Part shown: positions 51,433 to 59,858 of the stretch, piece after piece
Numbering within the stretch: the stretch's first letter is position 1
How the letters are laid out: each line of letters opens with the position of its first letter
Source: Candidatus Aminicenantota bacterium
Lineage (GTDB): Bacteria > Acidobacteriota > Aminicenantia > Aminicenantales > Aminicenantaceae
Direction: 5' to 3'
Assembly (NCBI GenBank): GCA_016927475.1
Contig: JAFGMO010000091.1
Location: 92,360 to 156,359 of the forward strand
Length of the DNA stretch: 64,000 bases
The notes under the pieces: generated by a model
Database searches by the model: none
What the model was told of the DNA's origin: nothing
The model's input: the letters and a program-made list of their open reading frames with translations, nothing else
Translations under genes and position numbers: made by a program

Positions 51433-53997
51433 TTATTCGTAGCGCAAAGAGCGGACCGGATTGGATCGGGCAGCCTTAAAAGCTTGAACGCTGACCGTCA
51501 ATTGGGCGATAAACAGGGCGGCCAAAGCGGACAAGAGGAATACCGGTAAACCGAGGCTTATCCGGTAATAATAATTCCGAAGCCAGCTGTGCATAAAGAA
51601 GTAGGCAACCGGCCAGGCTATGATGTTCGCCACAAGGACCCACTTGGCGTATTCTTTGGAAAGCATGACCATAATTCCCGAAACCGAAGCACCCAGCACC
51701 TTACGAATGCCGATTTCCTTGGTCCGCTGCTCGGCTGTAAAGGCAGCCAGTCCGAACAGACCCAGGCATGATATGACAACGGCCAGAATGGTGAACATTT
51801 GGACGAGACCCATTTCCCGGTCGGCATAGCGGTACATCCGGTCGTAATCCTCGTCCAGGAATCGATAAGTGAAGGGGAAGTCGGGATTAAATTCTTTGAC
51901 CGTCTGTCCGACAAAGGAGACTGTTTGTGAGACGTCGCCAGGATTGAGCCGCAGAAACATGTAACGGTACGGCCTGACCAGCGGATTATGATAGATGATG
52001 ATGGGACCGATCTCCCTGCTGACCGGCGTGAAGTGAAAGTCCTTGACTACACCGATTATTCGCAGTGACCTGTCCGGTTGGGATATGCGTGTCCCGATAA
52101 TGTTTTCCAGGTTGATGATCCCGGCGAATGTTTCATTGATCAGTACCTTATCCCCGCTGTGCGGCGTTCCTTTAACAAAAGATTCACCCCGGGACATCTC
52201 GATACGGAAGACGTCCAGGAAATCGGCATCCACTCCGAAATAGGTAACAAGGGGATTGACGTTGGGATCACGGCCCTCCCAGTCCCAATCCTGTCCGTTG
52301 TTGTAGATGCCCGTCGGTGAGTGGGTGGTCAGGGACACGGATTGGATTCCGGGATTTTGGAGAAGTTTCTGCTTAACAGCGGCGTAGCTGTTTTTGAGCC
52401 TGCCCTCGACCGGAAGATAGAGGAGATGCTCCTTGTCGAATCCCAAGCTTTTGGATTTCATGTAGTTGACCTGCCCGTAGATGACGGCCGTTCCGATGAT
52501 GAGAATGATGGAGATGGAAAACTGAATGACGACCAGCACTTTACGAAATAGCGCCCCCTTGGTTCCTGATGAGGCTGCATTTTTGAGAACGCTGACCGGA
52601 CGGAAACCCGATAGAAAAACGGCCGGATAGATTCCCGCAAGAAACCCTGTAAAAAGGACAATTCCCAGGGCTCCGGCGATAAGAGTGGGGTGAAAAAGAT
52701 CCCCGAAATGGAGCGGTTTGAAAGTGAGAGAACGGAAAACAGGAAGAAAAATCCATACCAGCCCCACGGCCAGGAGCATTGATACCAATGTCAAGAGGAG
52801 GGATTCCCCGAAGAATTGGCGCAAAACCTGGCGCCGGTAAGCTCCGAGTACTTTACGCAGTCCCACTTCCCGGGACCGTTTGGCTGACCTGGCGGTTGTT
52901 AAATTCATGAAGTTGATGCAGGCGATGACCAGAATAAGCAGGCCAATGGCCCCGAAAATGCGTATCTGTTCCATCCGTCCCCACATTTCGAGATAGACCT
53001 TTTTGAAGGGATAAAGGAATGGTTCTATGTTTGTATTCGGATCCGATTCCCGAACACGGTTGAAGATTTTTTTATTAAATGCTCCCAGGTCGAATCCGGC
53101 GTCCATCTCGACATAAGTCCTGAAAGCCATGTTAAACCAGGTGTCGATGTAATTGGGACGCCACAGGCTTCGGGACAGCTCCAGGGGGACCCAGATGTCG
53201 AAGCTTATCGTGGAGTTGTGCGGAATATCCTGCATGACGCCGACGACCTCGAAGTCCCGTTCATTGTCCATGGTCAAGGTTTTTCCGATGGGATTTTCTT
53301 TGCCGAAAAATTTGGCGGCCATTCGCTCGGAGAGAACAATAACATGAACCCCTTTTTTGGTGTCTTCGGGATTACCTTTGACAAAGGGAAGTGTGAACAG
53401 CTCGAATATCTCGGGGTCTGCCATTTGTACGTCTTCCTTGAACTTTTTGTCTTTGGTACTGAGAAGGTGCTGCCCTTGACCGTTGTTGATGCGGGCGGCG
53501 TTGAGGACCTCGGGATTTTCCCCTTTGAGGGCGGGCCCCAAGGCCGGAACGGAACCGGATCCCCTGTCGGTGTGGCTTCCATAATGAACGAAACTTCGGA
53601 CCAGATAAAGAGAGTCGGCTTTTTGGTGGAACGTATCCGTGCTCATCTCGTCCCGGATCCAGGATAAAATCAAAAGGCAGCAGGCCATTCCCAGGGCCAG
53701 TCCGGCGATGTTGATCAGGGAATATCCCGTATGCCTCTTGAGGTTGCGGATGGCTATCTTAAGATAGTTTTTAAACATGGTAAAGCTCCATAAAAGTGCA
53801 TTTTTTATTGAAAATGGAACAATTTTGGCCGTTTGAAACAGGTACCACGTCCGGGCCCGTTTTTGGGATTTGCTGTGGTACTCAAAAATATATCCCTCTT
53901 CCATATCCCCCAGTTTTTCCTGGCGGTCCTCCGCTGATAAAAAAAGCGAGGCCAGCCATCGGGCCAACCGGGGCGGTTGAGGGGATGTTTTTTTCAT
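51433..53997 (-). CDS. FtsX/MacB-like ABC permease of the ADOP type
   Basis: A protein of 854 residues. The first 75 residues form the cytosolic prefix domain seen in acidobacterial duplicated permeases (LARWLASLFLSAEDRQEKLGDMEEGY). After it come two FtsX units, each a membrane helix, a large outer MacB-type domain and three helices (motifs NIAGLALGMACCLLIL, RSREVGLRKVLGA and EIGIRKVLGASVSGI). No ATPase gene is adjacent, so the partner must be encoded elsewhere. It follows the PadR regulator by nine bases, its usual neighbour in this group, and is probably repressed by it. Confidence 0.88.
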   Translation of the reverse strand: MKKTSPQPPRLARWLASLFLSAEDRQEKLGDMEEGYIFEYHSKSQKRARTWYLFQTAKIVPFSIKNALLWSFTMFKNYLKIAIRNLKRHTGYSLINIAGLALGMACCLLILSWIRDEMSTDTFHQKADSLYLVRSFVHYGSHTDRGSGSVPALGPALKGENPEVLNAARINNGQGQHLLSTKDKKFKEDVQMADPEIFELFTLPFVKGNPEDTKKGVHVIVLSERMAAKFFGKENPIGKTLTMDNERDFEVVGVMQDIPHNSTISFDIWVPLELSRSLWRPNYIDTWFNMAFRTYVEMDAGFDLGAFNKKIFNRVRESDPNTNIEPFLYPFKKVYLEMWGRMEQIRIFGAIGLLILVIACINFMNLTTARSAKRSREVGLRKVLGAYRRQVLRQFFGESLLLTLVSMLLAVGLVWIFLPVFRSLTFKPLHFGDLFHPTLIAGALGIVLFTGFLAGIYPAVFLSGFRPVSVLKNAASSGTKGALFRKVLVVIQFSISIILIIGTAVIYGQVNYMKSKSLGFDKEHLLYLPVEGRLKNSYAAVKQKLLQNPGIQSVSLTTHSPTGIYNNGQDWDWEGRDPNVNPLVTYFGVDADFLDVFRIEMSRGESFVKGTPHSGDKVLINETFAGIINLENIIGTRISQPDRSLRIIGVVKDFHFTPVSREIGPIIIYHNPLVRPYRYMFLRLNPGDVSQTVSFVGQTVKEFNPDFPFTYRFLDEDYDRMYRYADREMGLVQMFTILAVVISCLGLFGLAAFTAEQRTKEIGIRKVLGASVSGIMVMLSKEYAKWVLVANIIAWPVAYFFMHSWLRNYYYRISLGLPVFLLSALAALFIAQLTVSVQAFKAARSNPVRSLRYE

Positions 53998-54006
53998 TTA
54001 AGGACC

Positions 54007-54327
54007 TTAACTCAGCGATTTTTTGGGGACGCTTTCCCAAACCCGGTCGTGAACGGTGCGTATCTCGAGAAGGGCCGTTTTGCCTTTTTTGGTAATCCTG
54101 TAGAGGAATTTATGCCTGCCTCCCCGTTCCGGAGTGGGCTGGTCCTTGTATTTTAAGACATAACCCTTTTCCCGCAGTTTGTTGAGCGGCTCGTAAATCT
54201 GGGCAAGAGACCACTCCGTTCTTGTTTTTTCACGAATAAATTCCCGAATGGGAATGCCGTAGGCATTTTCCTTAAGGCAGAATACCGCCAGGAGAATGAT
54301 TTCTTCGGCCCGTGACAAGAGTTTCAT
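54007..54327 (-). CDS. PadR-family transcriptional regulator
   Basis: A 106-residue protein with the PadR winged helix: SRAEEIILLAVFCLKENAYGIPIREFI, LAQIYEPLNKLREKGYV and the wing PTPERGGRHKFLYRITKKG. Only a short C-terminal dimerisation helix follows, so it is of the small (subfamily 2) type. It is followed directly by the FtsX permease, and a perfect palindrome lies in its own promoter, so it probably represses both genes. The inducer is unknown. Confidence 0.88.
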   Translation of the reverse strand: MKLLSRAEEIILLAVFCLKENAYGIPIREFIREKTRTEWSLAQIYEPLNKLREKGYVLKYKDQPTPERGGRHKFLYRITKKGKTALLEIRTVHDRVWESVPKKSLS

Positions 54328-54365
54328 GGCGACCTCTTTTCAGCGGTTTGTATTCCCGCTGTTTT

Positions 54366-54394
54366 ATAGTATCGGAATCCGATACATAAATCAA
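54366..54394 (-). promoter_or_regulatory. PadR operon promoter with a palindromic operator in the spacer
   Basis: On the minus strand TTGATT (54394-54389) and TACTAT (54371-54366) are 17 bases apart. GTATCGGA and TCCGATAC (54369-54385) form a perfect palindrome around one base, lying in the spacer and touching the -10 box. It ends 42 bases before the PadR start, an expected position for autorepression. Confidence 0.65.
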
Positions 54395-54419
54395 TACGCA
54401 CAAAAGAGCAAAAAGGTTT

Positions 54420-54548
54420 CCTTATTTTTTATTAAATCTGACGACTTTTCTCAGAATGTTTAGGTGCTAATTTCACTAACAGTATTTCAAAAATAACGGA
54501 GATCTGCAAAATGATATATGTTGACGTCAGATTTAATAAATAATAAGG
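54420..54548. repeat. Inverted-repeat element with 24-bp arms
   Basis: The arms 54420-54443 and 54525-54548 are inverted repeats of 24 bases with one mismatch, of which the inner 16 are perfect (core ATTAAATCTGACG). They enclose 81 AT-rich bases without a reading frame. It lies between the TPR gene stop and the PadR promoter. It may be a small non-autonomous mobile element or a long terminator hairpin. No second copy is seen in this window. Confidence 0.65.
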
Positions 54549-54552
54549 AGGA

Positions 54553-55527
54553 TTATTTTTCGAGGTCTTTGAGTATGTTTTTGACCTCTTCCGCTTGGGG
54601 ATGATCCGGGCTGAGCTCCAGGAATTTCAGGAAATGCTCTTTGGCTTCGGCTGTTTTTTCGAGCTTCAAAGCGGCGTATCCCCATTTGAGATAAGCTTCG
54701 GACCAGCCGGGATCGATCCCGGCGGCTTTCCCGTAGTATTCCAGGGCTTCTTCGGTTTTTCCGGCGGCGAAAAGCATCTCTCCTGCCGTGTAGGCCAGGG
54801 CCGTGTTTTGGGGATTGAATTCGAGGGATTTGATATAGTATTTGAGGGCGACATCACGGCTTTCCCGGTCGAGATAGATGTTGCCGAGCGCTGTTGCCGC
54901 CAAAGCTTGAAGCTGTTTCGATTCGGGGATGTCCTCTTTTCGGGTTCCTTCGATGACTTTGGTGTACTCCATAACGGCATAGTCTATTTTACCCATCTGT
55001 AGGTAGCAATTTCCGATAAAATATGAGGTTTCGAAAGCTTCAGGATTTTCTTTCATATGAAGTTTATAGAGGGCAATGGCCTGTTCGTATTTTCCCTGTT
55101 CGAAGAGTGCGTGCCCTTCCTCATCGAAACCGGAAGTTTTAACCTGTTTTTCGACCAGCGGGGCCTTTTTCAATTTAAAATTGATGCGGGGATTGGAATA
55201 AACCTGGCTGATGGAAATACGGTGTGTTTGGGAAAGATATCCGTCCGCCGAAGCCCGAATATGGCATTCGCCGCTTCCCAAATGCATCAGCCTGTATAAT
55301 CCTTTGTTGTTTGTTTTGGAGGTTTTTTCAAAACCCTGTATCGTTCTGCCGTGCACATCGAAGCTTTTGATGGTGACAAGGGCGCCTACAATGGGTTCGC
55401 CCTCTTCATCGGTCACCGAACCCTCAAGCATGGCTGTGCCCGCCGCACGCTGAGCCGGCAGGGAAAGATGAAGGAATAAAAACAATAAAACAAACGGAAA
55501 GATTTTTTCAATGAAAGTTTTGTTCAT
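54553..55527 (-). CDS. Secreted protein with a carboxypeptidase-regulatory-like domain and TPRs
   Basis: A 324-residue exported protein with a signal peptide (FPFVLLFLFLHLSLPAQ). Residues 33-120 form a transthyretin-like sandwich (GSVTDEEGEPIVGALVTIKS, then ADGYLSQTHRISI), as in carboxypeptidase regulatory-like domains. About five or six TPRs follow (EEGHALFEQGKYEQAIALY and later repeats). It is probably a periplasmic scaffold. No catalytic residues are seen. It is transcribed away from the S33 hydrolase. Confidence 0.78.
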   Translation of the reverse strand: MNKTFIEKIFPFVLLFLFLHLSLPAQRAAGTAMLEGSVTDEEGEPIVGALVTIKSFDVHGRTIQGFEKTSKTNNKGLYRLMHLGSGECHIRASADGYLSQTHRISISQVYSNPRINFKLKKAPLVEKQVKTSGFDEEGHALFEQGKYEQAIALYKLHMKENPEAFETSYFIGNCYLQMGKIDYAVMEYTKVIEGTRKEDIPESKQLQALAATALGNIYLDRESRDVALKYYIKSLEFNPQNTALAYTAGEMLFAAGKTEEALEYYGKAAGIDPGWSEAYLKWGYAALKLEKTAEAKEHFLKFLELSPDHPQAEEVKNILKDLEK

Positions 55528-55686
55528 TTTTTTGCTCCGAAGAAGAAAGTGGCAGAAAAGGTATCATTGATTTCGCCGGTAACATGAAGGTAACACAGAG
55601 GATAATACCTGTCAACATACCTGAACCCTTGAATATTTTAATGTATCATCTTTTCTTTTCTGTCCGGTTTTTGGTATAAGAACAAT

Positions 55687-57189
55687 ATGATGAATAACAA
55701 AAAAATATACCGTCTTTTCGTTTATAATTTGGTAGTCTTTTTGTCTGTGTTTTCTTTTTGTTGTGAAAAAGAAAAACAGGCCCTCAGTCCGCAGGTTCAG
55801 CCGGAGGATAGTCAAACCCTTAAATCCCGGCTGGCGCTGAATACCGTCGAGGATACGGAAACCGGCTTAAAGTCTTCGACAGGAACCTTTGCCGTTTTTG
55901 AAAACCGTTCGGCCCGGAAGGGGCGTATGATTCATCTGAATGTCGTCGTCCTTCATGCCGAAGGACCGGAAACCCGTCCCGATCCTTTTTTTGTTTTTGC
56001 CGGAGGTCCCGGGGCCGACGTGACGACCTACCGGTTCATGTATGAAAAATCATGGATTCGAAAAATGCGGGATATCGTTTTGGTCAGCCAGCGAGGTACC
56101 TCCGGTGACAACAAAATCGACTGTCCGGAGGCGGCGCCCAGTGATGACCTGCAAAGTTATTTTTCCCCCTATTTCAAAGAAGCTCTTTTTCGAAGCTGTA
56201 TCGAAGAGTTGAAGTTAAAGTTCGATCTGACGCAATATTCGACTTACCATGCGGCCGACGATGTTAATGATATCAGACGGGCTTTGAATTATGACAAGAT
56301 CAACATCACCGGAAGCTCTTACGGAACACGCATGGCCCTGGTTTATTTAAGAAAACATCCGGAAACCGTACGGACGGCCATTCTGAACGGCGTCGCTCCC
56401 CTGGCTTTCAGGAATCCCCTCTATCATGCGCCCGGTTTTCAGCGGGCTATTGATATGCTCATCGAAGAGTGTTCCGAGGACCCGGACTGTCGGGCCGCCT
56501 TTCCCAGCTTGAAACAGGAATATAAAGCCATTCTTGCCCGCTTGGAAAAGGAGCCGGTCGAGGTGACGGTTCGTCATCCGGAAACCCACAAAGAATCCCG
56601 GGTTCGAATGCCCAAAGAGGCTTTTATCGAAGCCTTGCGGATGTATATGTACGGAAGTGTGAGCAGCCGGCACGTGCCTTATCTCATTCACCGCGCTTAT
56701 GAGGGGGACTTTCAGCCCTTCGCCGAGGCGGGTTTAGCAAGTGAGTGGGCCGTCCGCCGGGCGCTGGCCGTGGGGATGCTTCTCTGTGTCACCTGCGCTG
56801 AGGACCTGGATCGTATCACATGGGAGGATATCAAGGAGATTACCGGAAACACGGATATGGGTAGTGGAAGGGTGACCCGTCAGAAAAAAGTCTGTGATTT
56901 CTGGCCGCGGTCGGAACTCCCTGAAAATTTCGACGATCCGTTTGCGGTGGATGTTCCCGTTTTGCTGCTTTCCGGATCCCTTGATCCCGTCACGCCGCCG
57001 CAGTGGGGAGAAGAAGTTGCCAGCCATTTGCCCAATAGCCTTCATCTGGTCGTTCCGGGTGCGCACGGCGTCGGAGGGCCTTGTCTTCAGTTTATTCAAA
57101 AGCAGTTTTTGGAATCGGGGTCTCTCAAAGAATTGAACATCTCCTGTGTGGATAAGATAAAAACGAGACCTTTCCGGGTTAAAGAATAA
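55687..57189 (+). CDS. Exported S33-like alpha/beta hydrolase (TAP-type aminopeptidase family)
   Basis: A 500-residue protein with an N-terminal signal ending FLSVFSFCCEK, a probable lipobox. The fold is shown by FVFAGGPGADVT, the oxyanion region LVSQRGTSGD, the nucleophile in TGSSYGTRMAL near residue 205, the acid in LSGSLDPVTPP and the histidine in PGAHGVGGPC. Tripeptidyl and prolyl aminopeptidases of the TAP group share these. A four-cysteine pattern in the cap could form disulfides, fitting a periplasmic site. Confidence 0.85.
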   Translation: MMNNKKIYRLFVYNLVVFLSVFSFCCEKEKQALSPQVQPEDSQTLKSRLALNTVEDTETGLKSSTGTFAVFENRSARKGRMIHLNVVVLHAEGPETRPDPFFVFAGGPGADVTTYRFMYEKSWIRKMRDIVLVSQRGTSGDNKIDCPEAAPSDDLQSYFSPYFKEALFRSCIEELKLKFDLTQYSTYHAADDVNDIRRALNYDKINITGSSYGTRMALVYLRKHPETVRTAILNGVAPLAFRNPLYHAPGFQRAIDMLIEECSEDPDCRAAFPSLKQEYKAILARLEKEPVEVTVRHPETHKESRVRMPKEAFIEALRMYMYGSVSSRHVPYLIHRAYEGDFQPFAEAGLASEWAVRRALAVGMLLCVTCAEDLDRITWEDIKEITGNTDMGSGRVTRQKKVCDFWPRSELPENFDDPFAVDVPVLLLSGSLDPVTPPQWGEEVASHLPNSLHLVVPGAHGVGGPCLQFIQKQFLESGSLKELNISCVDKIKTRPFRVKE

Positions 57190-57277
57190 ATTTGATAAAA
57201 TTCAATCAATAATAATCTCTGCGGTTTATAGTCTGTCAGCATGGGAACACTAATACTTTTATGGATTGAATTTTGTT

Positions 57278-57302
57278 AATTGGTATGATAATATTACCGA
57301 TT
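57278..57302 (+). promoter_or_regulatory. Candidate operator before the FadR-like gene
   Basis: AATTGGTA (57278-57285) and TACCGATT (57295-57302) match as inverted arms at seven of eight positions. They sit two bases before the ATG at 57305, where a bound regulator would block transcription or translation. A second inverted pair, AAAATTCAATC (57197-57207) and GATTGAATTTT (57264-57274), lies upstream. Confidence 0.4.
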
Positions 57303-57304
57303 AA

Positions 57305-58021
57305 ATGAAATTAAAATTTAATGAACTTCAAAAAACCTCTCTGGCCCAGGCGGTGGCCGACCGCATCCTTGGTATCATCAGGGATGGACATGTCAATGTT
57401 GGGGACAAACTGCCGCCAGAGCGCCAAATGTGTCAAGACCTCGGTGTGAGCCGGACTTCGCTGAGAGAAGGGATCAGTTCATTGGTTCATCTGGGTGTTC
57501 TCGAACCCGTGGCGGGCAGCGGTGTTTTTGTCCGTATGGCTTATCCCGATGCCGTTCTCAAAAGAAAGATGGCCGTCCGGCGAATGAGCCGTGAGGATAT
57601 TCGAGACCTTGTCGAGCTTCGGGAGGGGCTTGAAACCTTTGTGGCCGAGCTTGCCTGCCGCCATGCAACCAAGAAGGATATCACCGGCCTGGAAAAGCAG
57701 GCTGAGCGAATGGAAAGGGCCGCCGGCACGGGAACCGACTTCAACCGGGAGGATGTCGCTTTCCATAAATTTCTGGCTGAAGCCTCGCACAATGAATATG
57801 TAGTCATGGTCCTGGATACCATCATTCCCTTTATCAAAAGATGGGTCGAAACCCGCGGAGAAATCATCGACACATCCCTTGTAGCCTCCATCCACCGCAA
57901 AATCACGGAGGCCGTCCGGGACGGCAAACCCGAACAGGTCAGGGCAGCCATGGAAGAACACTTTCGCCACACCCGCTCGATGATCGCCGTAGTCGAGGAA
58001 AAAGAAGAGAAAAACGGATGA
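57305..58021 (+). CDS. GntR-family regulator of the FadR type
   Basis: A 238-residue protein with an N-terminal winged helix (DKLPPERQMCQDLGVSRTSLREGISSLVHLGVLE, wing GSGVFVR) and an all-helical FCD-like ligand domain (DIRDLVELREGLETFVAELACRHA, then DVAFHKFLAEASHNE and the histidines of HRKITEAV and HFRHTRSM). Those Asp and His residues form the metal and carboxylate site of FadR/FCD sensors, so the ligand is probably a small organic acid. It overlaps the HPrK-like gene (ATGA) and precedes ComA and a YeiH-like exporter. It may therefore sense a sulfonate or related acid. Confidence 0.85.
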   Translation: MKLKFNELQKTSLAQAVADRILGIIRDGHVNVGDKLPPERQMCQDLGVSRTSLREGISSLVHLGVLEPVAGSGVFVRMAYPDAVLKRKMAVRRMSREDIRDLVELREGLETFVAELACRHATKKDITGLEKQAERMERAAGTGTDFNREDVAFHKFLAEASHNEYVVMVLDTIIPFIKRWVETRGEIIDTSLVASIHRKITEAVRDGKPEQVRAAMEEHFRHTRSMIAVVEEKEEKNG

Positions 58022-58971
58022 TAGAAGGCGGCGTTAAAATCGGAGAGGCCCGAATCGGCCTTCGCAGCACCAATTCGGAGTTGTTTCGGCCGGACCGGTT
58101 TTTCTGGATGGATACGAATTTCCAGTCTGTAGAAACCATACCCTTTGATGAAGCCCGGGATTCCCGCGTGGATATTTTTGACGGTCCTCAAAAAGAAGGA
58201 ATGACCGTCGACAAAGACATTCTTATCCTTCACGGTGATTTTTCACGGTGGGAAAAGGAAACGAACGACCGCCGGCATTCGCTTTTCGGCAATCTGGGGA
58301 TTTTTTCCTCCTGGGTGCTTCGAACCTTGGAGGAAAAGCATGGAATATTCACCCTTCATGCCTGCGCCCTAGAAAAAAAATCCCGGCTTCTCATCATTGT
58401 GGGAGGGGCGGGATCCGGGAAGTCGGTCTTTCTGCTTTCTGCCCTGAAAAAAGGCTGGAGCCTTTTCTCAACGGAGTTCGTTCATTTTTCTTTGAAACGG
58501 AACCTGAATTTTTTCAAGGGTTCGATCAAGGATGCCGTGCGTGTGGATACGCTGAACAATCATTTTTCCGGTTTCGCCAGGGATCCGGATATTGCTCCCC
58601 GGGAGGAAAAAGGCGGTAAGATGGTGGTGGATCTAGCGGCTTTTCAAACCGTGCGCAACCATCTGGAAAGCCCGGATGTTTTCCTTGTTTTTCCCCATGT
58701 GGAAAATAAATGGGATAAGGTCGTGTGGGAGGACATAAAAAGCAGGGAAAACCTGTTGAGAGAACTTTTTCTTAATGTTTCAGAGAAGCTTGGAAAAAGC
58801 CTCCTTCTTTATGGCCGTATGCCGGTTCCAGGAATCGATACCTTTGAGCTGGGCCGGAAGAGGTTCCATACCATAGAATTGTTGCTGGATTCAGGCCGTA
58901 TCAAAAGGGCTTTGCGTTGGATATCGGGTGTTGGAGATGCGGCGGAATTGTTTGAGATCATAAAAAAATAA
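58018..58971 (+). CDS. HPr-kinase-like P-loop protein of unknown function
   Basis: A 317-residue protein starting at the ATGA overlap with the regulator. The centre reads TLHACALEKKSRLLIIVGGAGSGKSVFL, the His-strand and P-loop order typical of HPrK-like kinases, and STEFVHFSL follows where the kinase has its acidic site. The C-terminal 100 residues are helical and charged. It lacks the HPr-binding features of true HPr kinase, so its substrate is unknown. A good terminator follows it, so it forms a two-gene unit with the regulator. Confidence 0.65.
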   Translation: MIEGGVKIGEARIGLRSTNSELFRPDRFFWMDTNFQSVETIPFDEARDSRVDIFDGPQKEGMTVDKDILILHGDFSRWEKETNDRRHSLFGNLGIFSSWVLRTLEEKHGIFTLHACALEKKSRLLIIVGGAGSGKSVFLLSALKKGWSLFSTEFVHFSLKRNLNFFKGSIKDAVRVDTLNNHFSGFARDPDIAPREEKGGKMVVDLAAFQTVRNHLESPDVFLVFPHVENKWDKVVWEDIKSRENLLRELFLNVSEKLGKSLLLYGRMPVPGIDTFELGRKRFHTIELLLDSGRIKRALRWISGVGDAAELFEIIKK

Positions 58972-58973
58972 AT

Positions 58974-59026
58974 GCCCGCCTTACAATTTTTACGGATAAA
59001 AATCCGTTAAAGGGGCAGGCGTTTTT
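58974..59026 (+). terminator. Rho-independent-type terminator after the HPrK-like gene
   Basis: An inner perfect hairpin ACGGAT-AAAA-ATCCGT sits within an outer GC-rich stem (GCCCGCC with GGGGCAGGC, one mismatch), followed by GTTTTT at 59021-59026. Confidence 0.6.
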
Positions 59027-59063
59027 AGAAGAAATAATTATATTGTCTGATGAGGAGAAAGAC

Positions 59064-59858
59064 ATGAAAGCTTGGGCGGAATGTATCGACCCTCCCGTAA
59101 GGGACAGGATGGAAAAGCCGCGAAAAAATGGTGTAACCATGATCCTGGATAAAGGATTGGGAATCCGGGCCACTCAGGACCTCGCCGAGACGGCGGCGCC
59201 TTATATCGATGTCGTTAAATTCAGTTTCGGGACATCGGCGTTTTATTCCGAAAAGATCTGCCGGAGGAAAACGGACATCCTCAGGGAAACAGGTGTGAAT
59301 GTCATGCCCGGGGGGACCTTTCTAGAAGTGGCGCTCTGGAAAGAAAAACTGGAAGCTTACCTGAACAGGGCTCAAAAGCTGGGATTCGACGCCATAGAGG
59401 TCTCCGACGGCACCATCGAGATCGACCGGGAAGCCAGGGAAAAAACCATTCGTAAAGCCGTGGATTCAGGTTTCCTTGTTTACACCGAAGTGGGGAAAAA
59501 GGATCCCGCCGAGGAGATATCCGTTGCTGTCATGCATGATGTTATTCAAGCCGACCTGAAAAGCGGGGCTTTCAAAGTTATCGTCGAAGCCCGTGAAGGG
59601 GGCAAAGGTGTTGGTATCTTTGACCAGGATGGAAAGGTCAAGGAAGGTAATGTCGAAAACATCCTTTCCGGAGTGGAAAACCCGGAGGACCTTCTCTGGG
59701 AAGCTCCCCTCAAGAACCAGCAAAAGTACTTGATTTTGAAGCTGGGGACAAACGTCAACCTGGGAAATATTCCTCCTGAAGATATCCTTGCTCTGGAAGC
59801 GCTGCGGCAGGGATTGCGGGGGGATACGTTAAAAAAGGCCTACAGGGAATCACGTTAA
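59064..59858 (+). CDS. comA: Phosphosulfolactate synthase (ComA family)
   Basis: A 264-residue TIM-barrel protein; the ATG at 59064 follows GAGGAG. ComA-family features are KNGVTMILDKGLG, YIDVVKFSFGTS, NVMPGGTFLEVA, GFDAIEVSDGTIEI and the KVIVEAREGGKGVGIFD loop. ComA adds sulfite to phosphoenolpyruvate to form 2-phospho-3-sulfolactate. That is the first step of coenzyme M synthesis in methanogens and of sulfolactate synthesis in some Bacillus. No ComB or ComC gene is visible. It overlaps the following transporter gene by one base, suggesting that the sulfonate made here is exported. Confidence 0.85.
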   Translation: MKAWAECIDPPVRDRMEKPRKNGVTMILDKGLGIRATQDLAETAAPYIDVVKFSFGTSAFYSEKICRRKTDILRETGVNVMPGGTFLEVALWKEKLEAYLNRAQKLGFDAIEVSDGTIEIDREAREKTIRKAVDSGFLVYTEVGKKDPAEEISVAVMHDVIQADLKSGAFKVIVEAREGGKGVGIFDQDGKVKEGNVENILSGVENPEDLLWEAPLKNQQKYLILKLGTNVNLGNIPPEDILALEALRQGLRGDTLKKAYRESR

